Shown: positions 1-13,080 of the stretch, in pieces
Position numbering within the stretch: the stretch's first letter is position 1
How the letters are laid out: each line of letters begins with the position of its first letter
Source: Trichoplax adhaerens
Taxonomy: Eukaryota; Placozoa; Uniplacotomia; Trichoplacea; Trichoplacidae
Reading direction: 5' to 3'
Assembly: GCF_000150275.1 (NCBI RefSeq)
Contig: NW_002060977.1
Coordinates: forward strand, 52,288 to 116,287
DNA length: 64,000 nucleotides
Position numbers and translations under genes: made by a program
Notes under the pieces: generated by a model
Database searches by the model: none
Seen by the model: the letters and a program-made list of their open reading frames with translations, nothing else
Told to the model about the DNA's origin: nothing

Positions 1-62
1 TTTACGATTTAAAATAGTATGAAGATTTATTACACTTAATGTTCATTTTAATAATTTACAAG

Positions 63-3061
63 AAATTTAACCGGAAATAATCTACGAAGCTTTGATTTTG
101 GATCTATGTTTCTTAGAAACGATAGGGGATTGCAGCATCTGTATGTACTAGGATATGATTAAATTTATTAGAATTACATTTGTACAGCATTGAGTAAAAA
201 TTAGAAATTGAAATCTGCAGCTATACTTATCTTAGCATAAAGGATACGGCAGCTATCAATAAGAAGTTAGAATCTTAAATAAATATTTCAATATTCGTGT
301 GTACTAATTTACCCTCGCCTACATAGATATCTGAGAAGCAACAGCCTAAATTCATTAACAAATGTCCGCAAAATTACATTATCAAGTTTGAAATCAATGT
401 AATTATTGCAAAGAAATATTGCTTTTAACGTATAATTGGAATTTGAACTGAAATTACTGTACTTACCCATAGATCATTCTTTTTTTAATAAATTATATTA
501 GAAACGTATCCAAAAATAATTTAACTAACATATGTAACATTCCATGGGCAACTTTTACTGATAACCTAATGACCATGTAAGTCATAATTGGTAGTAGTTT
601 TATTTATTAATTTTTATCTCTGGTACTGTCGAAATGTAATAGTAATAGCAATTATCATAAGTTCGCTGAGATTAATTGAAAGGAGTGTTGTACATATCCT
701 TATGCCTATTCTATTGTAGTAAAGTTACGATCACGTTTACTACATCGTAAATTTCTACTCAAAAGGCATTAAACTGATGATAAATCATCGCATAAGTGAG
801 TAAAAAGTTAATATAATTCGCGCTAAACGTGTAATTTACATTCATGATTAAGAATAATCTATATCTAATGAAGTGGAATGATATTTTATTCGTAATCATG
901 ATAATAACTAATTCTGTCATTTACATTATTTACTAAATAATATATCGAATCGATATCTTGATGATATTATATTTAAAGGGACTTTAGTTGGAACAATATT
1001 AAGATTTTAAAAACTACCTGTTTCAAGGGTTTAAAGAAGCTTACTTACTTGTAAGTAACATACTCTAAAGTAACAAAAGCATCGTAATATTTCATCAAAA
1101 TTAATTATTATTATAACAAGTATCGTACTAGTGTTGATAATGTTCTTTATAAATAATACTATCTGATACCTTATAACAATATATAAACTTTTTTTTAAAT
1201 TGTAAATTCTTTATCTTATCTGGTAAATCTATTTGTAGATTCATGGAAGGAAATTCACTAGTTGAGGTTCAAACGGAATCATTCTTTTATACACCTAAAA
1301 TTGAACATATGTAAGTGCCAATATGATTTATAAGAGTTTATATTTTTTGATATTATACACAAAATAAGATTTTTGTTTCACTGTGTAAATGCTCTTGCCG
1401 TAATCTGTTTCTACCTTATTGGATTATCTATGGCAATGAATATATATCTTATGGAAAATAGCCGTTTCGCATTGATGATTAGCTTATAGTATGGTATCAT
1501 ACTATAATAAGGAAAATAAACTTAATAAAAATTCAATGGATTATTAAGATAGTAATCCACAATCTAAAGAGCTAAATAGTACTTACATCAAACTTTCGTA
1601 GCAACACTTATCCTAGCGAGCTGGTTGATGTCAATCAAAGTAAAATAATTTTCATTAGCAAATAATCTGATTTCAAAGTTAAAGTTTAAAAACTGATCTG
1701 TTAACGAATTATTTAAATTCGGCTGTATGTATTTAATCAATGAAGGAGTTACATTCTATCAGTAGCTACTCTACAAAATCTCACCCACATTGTATACCCT
1801 TACTTTAGCACCAGCCCTATTTTACACAAATCCTTTTGGCTTAACAAAATCTTCATATACCAAAAGGGATTTACAGTAAAGAGAAATTTATTGTTAACTA
1901 GTCCCTGATACTGTGTCTCTCACAGATTTACTTATTTGCTTTATTATAAGTAACGAATCAAGATATTAAAGTATAGATAATTTTGAATCTAATATTAGCA
2001 TTAAATCTAACTAATTACGAAATATACTACTACTTTACAGACGCTCAACACGTTTATACTTGTGTTGTATGGTACCAGCATCTATCCAGACTTGTTATCC
2101 ATTGCGGAAATACGATGGCCTATCGACATGTGATGGATTATTATCTCATGTAACACTGCAAATGTATATTTGGTTAGTTGGTTGTATCGCTTTTATTGGT
2201 AACATTGCCGTCTTTACTTTACATATTAAAAGTATAAAAACAAAGAAGAATCCTGTTCCAATATTTCTAATCGCAAATTTAGCTATTTCTGACTTTATTG
2301 TTGCTAACTATTTGTTAATTATTGCTATTGGTGATCGTTTCTATAGTCATTATAATTTCGCTGTCGAATCTGAACACTGGCTACGTAGTATACCATGTTT
2401 ACTTGCTTGTTTTATATGTTGTGCAGCAAGCCTGATGTCGGTCTTTATGATGCTAATTATTAGTATCGATCGATATGTTTGCATCGTTTATCCTTTCTCT
2501 GAACGAAAATTAACAGTTAAATCGGCGTTCTTATTGGTTGCATGTTGTTGGCTATTTTCAATTATCTTTGTTGGTATTCCAGTTATGTATAGCGTTGGCG
2601 CTGATGGAGATAATCGATTACATGGATACAGTAGTATATGTATGGCTAGTAATGTTTCTAATCCATACTTTAAATGGTGGATTACAGCATTTACACTTAT
2701 TACAATTATCTGTTGGATTATTACATGTATTCTATACGGTAAAATGCTAAGTTCTATTCGTCAATCAAGTCGTAATGTACGCAAAAGTAAAAGTATCAGT
2801 AAAGATAAGCGTATAGCCATACGTCTATTCTTAATATTAGTCACCGATTTAATCAGTTGGATTCCTTATTACATTGTATTTATGCATGTTTTATCTACAT
2901 CGCATTCGGTTGATATGATAGCTTTGCAATTTACCATTATATTTGCTTTACCAATCAATTCTGCGGTGAATCCATGCTTGTATGTTATACACTTTCGAGT
3001 CAATCCCTTATCAATAAGATTAATAGAATTGGTGGTGCTTTTCGAGGGGCATAGTAGTTGA
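63..3061 (+). CDS. LRR-GPCR (relaxin-receptor-like) copy 1, 5'-partial, tail frameshifted
   Basis: Five LRR exons (63-140, 327-398, 502-576, 979-1050, 1239-1310) and a 7TM exon (2041-3061) are visible; the rest of the ectodomain lies left of the window. Every LRR exon opens after AG, ends before GT and splits its last Leu/Met codon after two bases, so all introns have the same phase. The LRR frames are open. The 7TM part is identical in protein to copy 2 (see 34232-35399) up to NPCLY at the end of TM7. There a 5-base insertion near 2983-2988 shifts the frame, replacing helix 8 and the tail by a short unrelated peptide ending at 3061. In the unshifted frame two consecutive TAG codons follow near 3050, so the normal tail is lost either way. 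By family it would be a plasma-membrane receptor of the LGR/RXFP type; ligand unknown. It may be a pseudogene or a tailless receptor. Confidence 0.8.
1484..1507. repeat. Perfect 10-bp inverted repeat with GTAT loop
   Basis: The arms TTATAGTATG and CATACTATAA are exact complements around a 4-base loop, in the last intron of receptor copy 1. The matching position in copy 2 is diverged, so the hairpin is not conserved. Confidence 0.5.
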
Positions 3062-4880
3062 TACGAAACAGTATGCAATCCTCTGAAGATCTAAGCGATT
3101 TATCGGCTAACAATAGTAAAATGGAACTCCATACGAAAATAAAGGATATATTCCGTAGATACTCGTATAACACAAGGACTAACATTAATATCGGAAGAAA
3201 TATGTCGTCAAAAGTATAGAATAGCTTATTGAATTTAATGCTTTCGTTAATATATTACCTAGTTGCTTGATCTTTACGAAGCTAAGAACATACTTAAGGC
3301 TACGTTCAGGCTATGACATTGCCTGTTACGATTTTTCTTTGAACTTATTCCTATGATCATTATTAATAATACGATAAGTATAGTAGTGCAAGTTGTCGAT
3401 GTAAAATTATAAAGTAATTTATCGTACTGATTTCACGAAGTCTCCAGCCGTTTAAGTTTAAATTCGTAATACTTATATAAGGATGTCAAGTTGCAAATAT
3501 ATCATGAGTCGTGGTATAGATCAAGTATTTGTGTTGTAGTAGACTTCTGCCTATGTAGGTTAGGTTGACCAAACTTTTATTATTGACTTGGAATTACGAA
3601 TGTTGTTCGTTAGTAACTAGTTTTAAAGTTCTCATGAGTAAATAGCGTTGGTCGTATTAGTCGGAATAAAGTAGAAGTATCTCGTCATGGTGAAGTTTGC
3701 CTGTGTGACTGCAGTCTAAAGGGGTAGGTTCTAGGCCGAAACTAAAATACGCGTAGTAGTTGGTAAAAGCAACTTAGAAGAGTACAATACTTCTCTTCAT
3801 CCTTTGTCAGGAGAGTAGTCCGTGGCAATGGAATATATTTTTGTTCCTAGGTTATACATAGTACAATTTCTTGTAATCAAAAGATACGCTTACTTCTCAA
3901 GCAACTCGTCCATACAAGTAATAGACTTTGTAATTTCGTTGAAATTCATTTCTTTACGATAATATCTTGCCTAATAATCATAAGCAAGATAGTTTAAATT
4001 CAGAGTATTTATGTATGAAATGTAAGTTTTTTCCCTTAGTTGTACAATCCATTACAATCCGATAGAATATGCTTACTCCCAAGACAAGATGTATATTCAA
4101 TTGATAGATATTATATCTACCCTGGTATCCAGTTCCCTAACATTTTGCCTAATAATCATCAATAAGATAGTTTGAATTCGGAGTATTCGTATATGGAATG
4201 TAACTTTGTTCCTTATTTGTGCTATTTATAACAATAAGACAAGATATCGCCTGGCCATACATATCAACACAAATTGCGATATGCTAGAAGCAAGTAGACA
4301 AACAATTGCTTCAATAGTAATGGTCTAGTAAGATAGCTGTACTATGCAATCAATCAGGATGAGAGCATTTCTACTTATTCACTCTCACTTTAACTGTAAT
4401 CAAGGCAAAGTTCTTTCTATTTATGTGCATGCTATTAATTCGATCAATGTTATCATTTTGACTACAGCTTCATCATTTGTGAGCTTCTAACTAGTTTTAG
4501 GCTTATGTGAGTAGTTCAGTATATTTTTGCATGAGTTCTTATATACAAGTGCTACTTCTGAAAAGTAGACTAATAAAGAATTGATCATTCTAATTGCAAG
4601 TAATCTATCACCTTTCATCCCTAGATCTACGTTTAAAGGATAGATATTCCAAAGTATTTATGCCAAAGTAATGAATGAGATTACTGAAGTAGCTAGTTAA
4701 TGATCACTAAATATTCTGGTAGTTAATTGCGAGCGATGATTAAAATATCAAATGTAACATCAACACAGTGCACTATAACACTAACGGTATATTTGTGAAT
4801 CCTGTATGATACTTATATTTATTTATGATTACTATACGATATTTTTAAATCTTTGCGCACAATTTTACGCTACGATAAAG
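3062..4880. other. Spacer 3' of receptor copy 1
   Basis: Positions 3062-3360 still align with the end of the copy 2 tail and its 3' flank (35230-35540), so the duplication extends beyond the coding part. The stretch 3915-4215 holds protein-like tandem repeats, described separately. I see no intact gene in the rest. Confidence 0.6.
3915..4215 (-). repeat. Decayed protein-like tandem repeat, two units, 3' of copy 1
   Basis: Two units of about 170-180 bases share the same words as the array at 35640-36320. Read on the minus strand they give EQSYIPYTNT followed by a YLIDDY-like segment, with in-frame stops. Nothing here is a working reading frame. The family is not recognised. The unit sits at the same place relative to both receptor copies, so it was probably carried along by their duplication. 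Confidence 0.5.
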
Positions 4881-5227
4881 ATATTTGGGTCGAAACAATA
4901 TTAAAATACCAAAAGATACTTGTTTTCAAGGATTAAGTAAACGATATTTGATGTGAATGTAACGAGTAAAGCAAACAATCTATTTCAATTGGTCTTGGTA
5001 CAGTTAAGTATGTCGTGACGCTAATCAGTTTATCAGCTAATTAACTAAACTAAGCCTAACTATGCATTATAGTATCCTATCAATGCACTACAAGATAATG
5101 AGGTATAATGGAGATTAACCGCTGTATATTTAATACTTTGACTTGTGTTAGAAATTTTACAAGCCTTCAAGGAAAAGCTATACCATATGCAGCAAAAGAG
5201 ACATTCTATCGCGTACCAGAGTGTAGT
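4881..5227 (+). pseudogene. Relic of a third receptor copy: two LRR exons
   Basis: Positions 4881-4952 form a complete 72-base LRR exon, with AG before it and GTGAAT after it, in the usual phase. It encodes a repeat with NNIKI and DTCFQGL that matches the fourth visible LRR exon of copy 1 (979-1050, NNIKI ... TTCFKGL). About 210 bases on, 5164-5227 resembles the next exon (1239-1310), with ETFYRVP against ESFFYTP, but its donor is one base out of phase. No 7TM exon follows. This is therefore a degraded piece of a further tandem duplicate, in the same exon order as the intact copies. Confidence 0.6.
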
Positions 5228-6159
5228 GTATGGGTTCTTAATGCTAGGCTCACAATCTGATAACTTAAAATTTGAGGTGTTTAATAGAGTAAATCTTTAA
5301 TGTGATACATATAGTCAGCACTATTTTATTGAATTTCAGATTAATGTTTATTGTATCTGTTTGTCGGAGAAGAATTCCAAATTTCTTCCCCTTATAGGAG
5401 CCGCCGAAAGAGGCTAAGACAAATCAAATACATGACTTAGCCTTTACGATAACAATTCCATCAGCTCATATTAATTGCAATCGAATATTCCTGGTCATAG
5501 AAGTCATCAATCGCATTATGACATTGCTTTATAATAGCACTTAATATGGCAATCAGCTGCGGCCTTGTATAGCCCATAGTGCATGTGAACCGCTTCATCA
5601 TTCTAGCCATAATTAATCAACACTTACTTTACTAAGATATACAGTTCTACATTATATACTGTACTATCACTGTATTTTCATAACACATAACTACTGCAAT
5701 TAGCTGAAATCATTGCACTGGTCGACTTAATGAAACTTAGACACGAAATAAAAACTGGGAAAACAACCTAATAAGAATTTATTTTAAACGTGAGAGAGAT
5801 ATGCTGTAGACTAAATAATCTTTCAGATACGTAATTATAAGTATCATAAAGAAAAAATAAGAAAAAGACGACAGACTTAAAACTGTCAACCACCAAACAA
5901 CATTACAAAAAGAACAACGCTTTCACTTACTACAGTTCGACCCGAAGGTCTTTAAAATTTAACGAGGTCTTCAAGGAATCTTCTCCCGTCTTTCTCTCTA
6001 AATTTTCTAATTGCATCATCTTTTATTTTCTAAAAATTGCATAATCGCTTATCAAAATATTTTATGCGACGGCTATAACTTTTCTGACTTTGTATTGACA
6101 GTTGCTGTTTTAGTACGAAGTTGTACAGTAACCATGTTACCGTATTTATTCAAAAATTT

Positions 6160-6196
6160 GTCATTTACAAAATCACTTGGCATTTTGTAAAATGAC
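6160..6196. repeat. Inverted repeat (hairpin)
   Basis: Two arms of 14-15 bases (GTCATTTACAAAAT and its complement with one extra A) flank an 8-base loop. There is no U-tract or gene context. It could be the remnant of a small inverted-repeat element. Confidence 0.5.
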
Positions 6197-9100
6197 GTTA
6201 ACAACCATACGATAGTACCATACACTACAGTACCTTGCCATCAAGCTATAAAACCCCTTACTTTAATAAAAAGGCTATGCTATTGTGATATATACCAATC
6301 ACGAAATTTCCAAATTTTAGAAAAATAAGGGCTTTATTGAATCTTATACAAAGATTAACTACACACAGCTCCACTTTAGCCGAATGCTACTACTAAAGAC
6401 TTCTAGAACGAACTAACAGAGTAATCTAAAGTTGCATGCTTTTATACTTTCCGTAGCATTCGCAGCTACAATCCGCATAGCAACCTTTTACCTTATTTTA
6501 TACATAGTTAAATTATTCTTAGTAAGACTATTCTACTGCGGACCATCATTAATCCAATATGGATACGACTACAGTATTTACGTAGACATTATTCACACCA
6601 GCCAAAGTACAATGAATTAACCATATCCTAATATATGATTTACAGTTCTATTTTTACCTATAGCCTTATTAGTAACTTAATAATTTATCACTTTACTGTA
6701 TATAGTCATCTGTAGTTCTGTACTCTAGCATAGAGTCTATACCACTACAGTCTATAGTTATAGCTACCAAATATCTCTTAGGATAAATATCTACCGTACA
6801 TTATACTAAACATGGCTAACAGTCTACAATCAAAATACTAGTTACATTACAGCTATAGATTCAAAATCATTTATAATCTCAATAGACTATCAAAGGCTCT
6901 TTCTTTAGATTAGGTGATTGCTCCTAGATCACTTCTATAGTAATACATACACATAAAACCTTGTAAAATAGTAAAGAAGAAAAGATGGCAACATCGTGAC
7001 TTGGCAGGGTAAAACTTAAAAATACGTTTCACTTTCTATGTATTTTCTATAGTAAAGTAACAGTAGCTTCATACTAAAAGCTATAAAGACTTCGCTTTTA
7101 GTCCTTTACTGCAAATGAATTTAATTTCAATTGTTTAGGCCAATTTCGTGTGCATATAAAATAATCATAAGATCACTGTCAGATCTGTATACTTTTGTTT
7201 ATTGTTCTTTACCAAGTACGGTACCGTACTAAATTTTGAACATTAATTTGTTTTATATAGAAGATTCTAGCCTTTAGCCATGAATTGAAGGGCTAAGGAG
7301 CTTGTAGTAACCACACGTTATAACCCATACAGATATTTGCCCTTAAACAAACGTAAATGATCTGTACTAGTAATTGCTATTCGATAATTAAAATCTATCC
7401 ATGGTTGGCCCGATCCGGTAAGTGATAACTTTAACATATTCGTCGATTATAGAATTACAGAATCTAAGCAGTTTACAATTATAATTATTGAAGTAATTTC
7501 TTGCAATACATTATGATATTATCGAAGCATACGTTATTAAGAATTTCTGATAACGTAAAATAAGTAGTTTTCCAAGCACGAGTTTCTATGTAATTATCAC
7601 TAAATTCAATAGTTAAAAACAGATGAAAAAAATTGAACGTAGAACAAGAACAATTCGTTAATGTTTAGAGAAAAATCCCTTCACTATCGCTATACAAAAT
7701 TTGCGATTTGTGGTTAAAAGATTTGCTATATTTTTTTGCTTAACTAGCCTCCGTTTGTAATAGAGACATTTTACTCGAAAACAATGATATATCAAGGTTT
7801 CAGCTCGTTGCCCAGCTGTGGTGCTATCTAGCCATGAGGCTTGGGGCTCGCGAAGACTTTATTGAAAGGTGCAGACATAATGAGTTTAATTTACGTTTAC
7901 TCATCCATTAATTTTCAAAAATATCATTAATAATTTATTTAAGTCTCCTATCTCAACTCATAATTTATAACACTAACGAATAGGGTTGTCAGTAGCAACC
8001 AAAGAACTGTAACTAAAATATCTTGGATCATGTTTTACAGCGAATAAGCAGTTAATGCTTTATGATGAAGCAGCCATAATAACACCAATAGCAGTTACGA
8101 AATACATACTAAATATAAAACCATGTCTACAGACCACCTACAATGAGCAAGAAATTAATAGGCAGTTTATTATCTAATCTGGAAAAACAAACAAATTAGA
8201 TAAATAGACTATTTATTAATTGGTTAAACAAAAATAGTCGAGATGCTAATTTGCCGCAGTTTGATGATTTTTATTTTTATCACTAGTTAATGCAACTTAC
8301 AATAGCTTAATAATTTACCAGTAACATTTAATGGACTATGCTATTAAGTAGGAATTCAGTTGAAACATTGATTCTCTAAAATAATATGTTCCAACTTTTA
8401 TAAGTTTTTTAAGTCTCTTTATTGTTAATTAGAAATATTTCAGGTTGATATCAGAAGCTTTTTAGAGTAATATACTCATATGAGCCATGAAGGCATTACA
8501 TAAATTTAGATTTTTAATTAATGTCTATTAAATATTTCGCTCGCATAACAAAGTTTTATCGCAGAAGCCTGCACAGTACCTTTTAATACTTAAATTTTTG
8601 AACATGTCATCATAATACGTGGTATGATCCCATTTGTTGCAATACTAGATAAACACTAATTTAGCCAATATGGAAATATGTCGCTATATTCGTTTTTAAA
8701 TAGAATTATCTAAATATAGCTGGATGCCGTATTTTTTAAGATTAATTATGGTAAACAGTACCTTCTTTGTTCAATATACGTTAGCTAGATATGTATGTGC
8801 TTGCAGTTAGAAAGATATATATATTTACACATACGAGCATGTAGTTAGCGATGTTCGATTCAAAACGTTAAGGCAAAAATAATTGATTGAGACAAGAAGA
8901 AATGCGAAATAAAAATTATTTAGGAATATATGGTATATTTATGTGTTTAACAATTTTATGAAGCCTGCATTAAGGCTTGTACAGTATAATCGATAACATC
9001 TTCACAAACATCACTCCGTATGATCCGAAACTCTATTGAAGCTTTGCTAACACTAATCGATGAGAAATAATTAAAACTTCGAATCAAATTTGTAAAGCAA

Positions 9101-10034
9101 ATCAATTCAGTGTAGATGTTTATAGTTTAAAGAATACGGTAATGAAGACATTTATTATTTATAATGCAATAAACAATGAAATAATAAGAATCCTACTAGT
9201 TTAATTACAAAAAAAATTTGACTAAATTCAGGTACGATCAAGCTTTAGATTAAAAATTATACAGAAGCGATTTTCAATTTAAGTGTTGTATCATAATATT
9301 TAGTACTACGATCAAAAATATCTACTTGCAACTTTAAATTAATTAATTATTAATAATTTGGTCATTATAATTTTCTCTTATTGAATGCTGTTTGCTATTT
9401 AATAAAGCAGACGATCGATTGAGAAAATTCTTAGTTTCAAACGGCATCTCGAGAGTGCAAATTTTTATCCTTTCTAATCATACTTTAAATTCATGTTTAG
9501 GTATTACAAAAATAACTTTTATATGTTGTGTTGTTACTAATATAATTATTATAAACGTGTATACTAGTACATTATACAACTCTTTGATATTTAAAATGTT
9601 TAGCTGACTTATAACTGTGTAGCTGCAATTCAATTTCCTATAAGTAGAGTATTGCTTTATGTGAATATGAAAACGTTTTAGCAGATCTCTAATCAAAATC
9701 TTTGACTATTCTCCATTTATTAGAGAAATTAATAAGAACTGGTGAAAGTTATTCAGTCAAATTCGGAACTTTATGAAATCATGTTAATATCGCTATTTCT
9801 TAGAACACTATCATTGAACATGACGGTAATATTTCTGATGGTCCATTTTTCAGGTTGGTTAATTCTCACTAACAGTAAAATGTTGATTACATACAGCCTA
9901 AAATCTTATTTAACTACGCTGTAATATCGCTTAAAAAATTAGCCATTATAGATTAATTTGTTTTTGAACTATCATTAAGAATCTTGCACGATTTGGCAAG
10001 TGATTATCAAGCTGTAATAAAAGTATCTCATAGC

Positions 10035-10440
10035 TACTCTATTAAATCCAAGTGTATTTCTCTTAAAATAATTGTCTCAGTCAAGATAGAATTTAAAAAG
10101 TTGCTTATGTTATAGAGTTTAAGAATGGTAAAACACTAATTAGTTAGTAGTAAGAATCTAATCTAAGGTTTCTAGAACTCAAATAAGTAAAGAGATTCAA
10201 ACCAACCTTTGCAATTCTTAAATACATTTCATTTGATCTATATACGATATTGTAACAATGTAGCCTACGATCAGACTTCGGTCATCAAATACAACACTTC
10301 TTAATCAGAAATTTAATACACTTATCATACAAATCAATCATCTCAAAATATTTTACTCTTGCACTAATGTGCAACTCTGCAATCTTCACATCTAAAGTGC
10401 ATCAAGCAATATAAATCTTGCATCATAATTGACTAACTCG
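10035..10440. repeat. Dispersed repeat B, member 1
   Basis: This aligns patchily with 11385-11835. Shared words include CTCAGTCAA, CAATTCTTAAATACATTTCA and ATAAATCTTG followed by CATAATT. There is no coding potential. It is an old duplication or transposon remnant. Confidence 0.45.
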
Positions 10441-11384
10441 CAGTAGGAAGGAATTCATATATATTATGATAGCTTAGTTATGAATTTTCTTTTAATGTAA
10501 TGCTTTGTGTAGAATACGTTCCCGTTCGTAGTCAACAATTTCTAATAAAAATTTTAGCAATCATCCAATGTTAGCGTAACGATAGTCATTATTTAAGAAA
10601 TTAAAAAAGTTAAATTTGGCATTTTAGTCAGCAAAATGATATAACATCCAGCTACAATCTGTTATTAGAAACCTAACTATATGAAATATAGCTATCGATA
10701 CTCGTGTAATAAATTAAGGGGTGCATTACATCACTGTACAAACTTTAAGGTACTGTATAATGGATCCTATCAGTAGTTCTTTCATGCCTTATTTTATCGT
10801 AAATTTTTATAATATTTACTGTACTTATTTCACAGTATTCATCCTCAGCTTGTTAAATATTCTAACATTTTTCGAGTTATTCAATTTTAATATTTTTCGT
10901 TTTGTTCGGCCTCATTAATAAATCTGATGCCTTCAATTTGAATTGTATGAATATTTGTTTGTCACTATAAATTATTGAAGCACTTGCTAGTTATTGCTAC
11001 TATCATATGAAAATTAGAGTAAAAATTATAATAGTTGTTATATTCTGGAAGATTGAGAGTCTATCATATTCACAAGAAGTTATAACTGAATAATGAAATG
11101 AAAAATTAGTCTGTATTTTAGTTTAAGTGGGAAGGAAACCGTGTAAGGTATAGCATTTATAACGACTAAACTAGTCGAGTAGCTATGGTAAAGTAGAAAA
11201 GATAAATTCAAACAAGCTTACCATGTAACTAGTAAACTAGCTAACTAATAAGATAAATGCCTGAAGACGCCTTTTAAAATGTGGGAAGCAAGGCAAGACA
11301 GGATTTTAATGAGAAATAATAATATTCTTACTTCTATATTCTATTTAGAATACTATAGTGAATGTTATTACTGCTGTTGATTAG

Positions 11385-11835
11385 CCTTGTTAAATATCAA
11401 CCCTCTTGTAATTAAAGTGTCTCGCAATAGCTGTCTCAGTCAAATAGTATTTTCCAAAAGGCTTTTATTACAAGATTTTAGGAATAATAGAGCAATAATT
11501 AATTATTACAAGAATCCAGTAGGAACCTTAAATATTTCGAGCTCAAAGCGAAGCGAAATCTCTTCTCTCTCTCTCTCTCTCTGATCTCATATTCACAATT
11601 CTTAAATACATTTCACTAAATCCTTTTATAACAGCTTTATTAATCTATAATCAGACTTGTGTCAAACAGTATACTATTGTTAACTAGAATATCAGTATCT
11701 TTTACAATCTGAAATCACTCTACGTAAGATGTTACAACTCTTCTATTAATTTCCAGCACATTTCGGTGTTGGGCACCTTCATAATTACAGTATTTCTAGT
11801 CTTATAAATCTTGTAACATAATTAGTCAATTGGCT
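11385..11835. repeat. Dispersed repeat B, member 2
   Basis: This is the second member of the pair with 10035-10440, in direct orientation about 1.35 kb away. It is interrupted by a CT microsatellite. The two copies are diverged, with many substitutions and small indels. Confidence 0.45.
11560..11582. repeat. CT dinucleotide microsatellite
   Basis: A run of TC/CT dinucleotides of about 23 bases, with one TT interruption near its left end. Confidence 0.85.
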
Positions 11836-12888
11836 AATATTAGTTATCAGCAATTTCTACAATAGTTATCAATCATCTTATACTACTACAAATTCACGTC
11901 GCTTTGCTGACGGTTTACGATAATGTACTTATTTGTTAATAATTAACAGATTGTATTACCATTCGACATTATTTATATCCCAGTAATAGCTAGACACTAC
12001 TATATTCACAGCTATGCTTGTAGAATACTACTTTTCAATAATGACTTGACGGATGAAATACTATATTAAGATTAGTTAATGGTTCAAAGCACATTATGAT
12101 AACTAATGTACGGTGATGGACATACCAAGTTAAGATTAGCAGGTACTGTAAGATATCTACAGTGCGGTACAATGCCCTTCGTACTGTGGTCAATTCTATA
12201 CCAATCATTATAATGTGTCTAAGGATCGCTTGAGTATGCAAGCAAAGCTTGCTCTGTCGATAGTAACCGTTATAAGAAAATGTAACTATCAAAATGGCTG
12301 TGTAGAAAACTCTATAAAGATTCTATGTTTATTCAATTTTCATCAGAATATTACATCAAATCAAATGGGTGGGATTAGCTTCACGATAATATCCATGTTT
12401 AGTAACCTAACTAGATACAAATATTGCCATTAACATAAACAAATATAACTACGCTAATGGTCAAATATTATAGACTAGCTTACACAATCCTTTTTAAATA
12501 TTGTAATGAAAGTAAAATTTTAGCTAAAGTTCGTAGGCCTAACTTTATTGTGGTTTAGTAAACTTATACAGGATAAGAAATAGTCTGCCGCATTACACAC
12601 ACAATTTGATGTATGCAAATATTTCTGCAATTTAAACTTAGCTATACTATTGAAAGATACTCTCGGGTATTTTAGTAAACTAGTTAGCCATGCATTAGGA
12701 GTAAGTATTCTCGTTTTAATATGTCATTATACATTTTTAGAAGTTTAGATTTATGACGTCTACAAAACCCGGACCTACGCTTATTTAGAACTATGCACAG
12801 TTGTGACAGTATTGAATACTGTATTAGAGTAGAAATATCTATATTAGGATAATTCTGTTAGACTATCCTTATTTAGTTAACTTCCAAT

Positions 12889-13080
12889 TTGGATATTCTG
12901 CGTTTTAATATAGCACTGACTTTTTATGACAGTGACACTTATGCACATACTGAAATTAATAGCTATAATAGGGAATGCAAATCATCTACTTACAGTTCCA
13001 ATCATTGTGATTGTAATTTACTTATGGTAGATTGTAAATTATCATGGAAATGTTCCGTGATAGGACATATCGTAATCTGA
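12889..13080 (+). other. Cysteine-rich open frame, possible second LRRNT-like exon
   Basis: Within a 63-codon open frame the segment HCDCNLLMVDCKL has the C-x-C-xn-C spacing of an LRR N-terminal cap. An upstream Cys lies in NRECKSS. It lies 0.6 kb before the clear LRRNT exon of receptor copy 2. It might be an upstream or alternative first exon, the cap of a lost paralogue, or chance. There is no good donor in the expected phase. Confidence 0.25.

Noticed and set aside
2538-2750. 70-codon frame inside the 7TM exon (and its twin at 34729-34941)
   Set aside because: A shadow frame of the GPCR coding sequence, conserved only because the two exons are nearly identical.
6432-6620. 62-codon hydrophobic frame in the spacer
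   Set aside because: Hydrophobic residues are expected from AT-rich codons; no start context, splice sites or motif.
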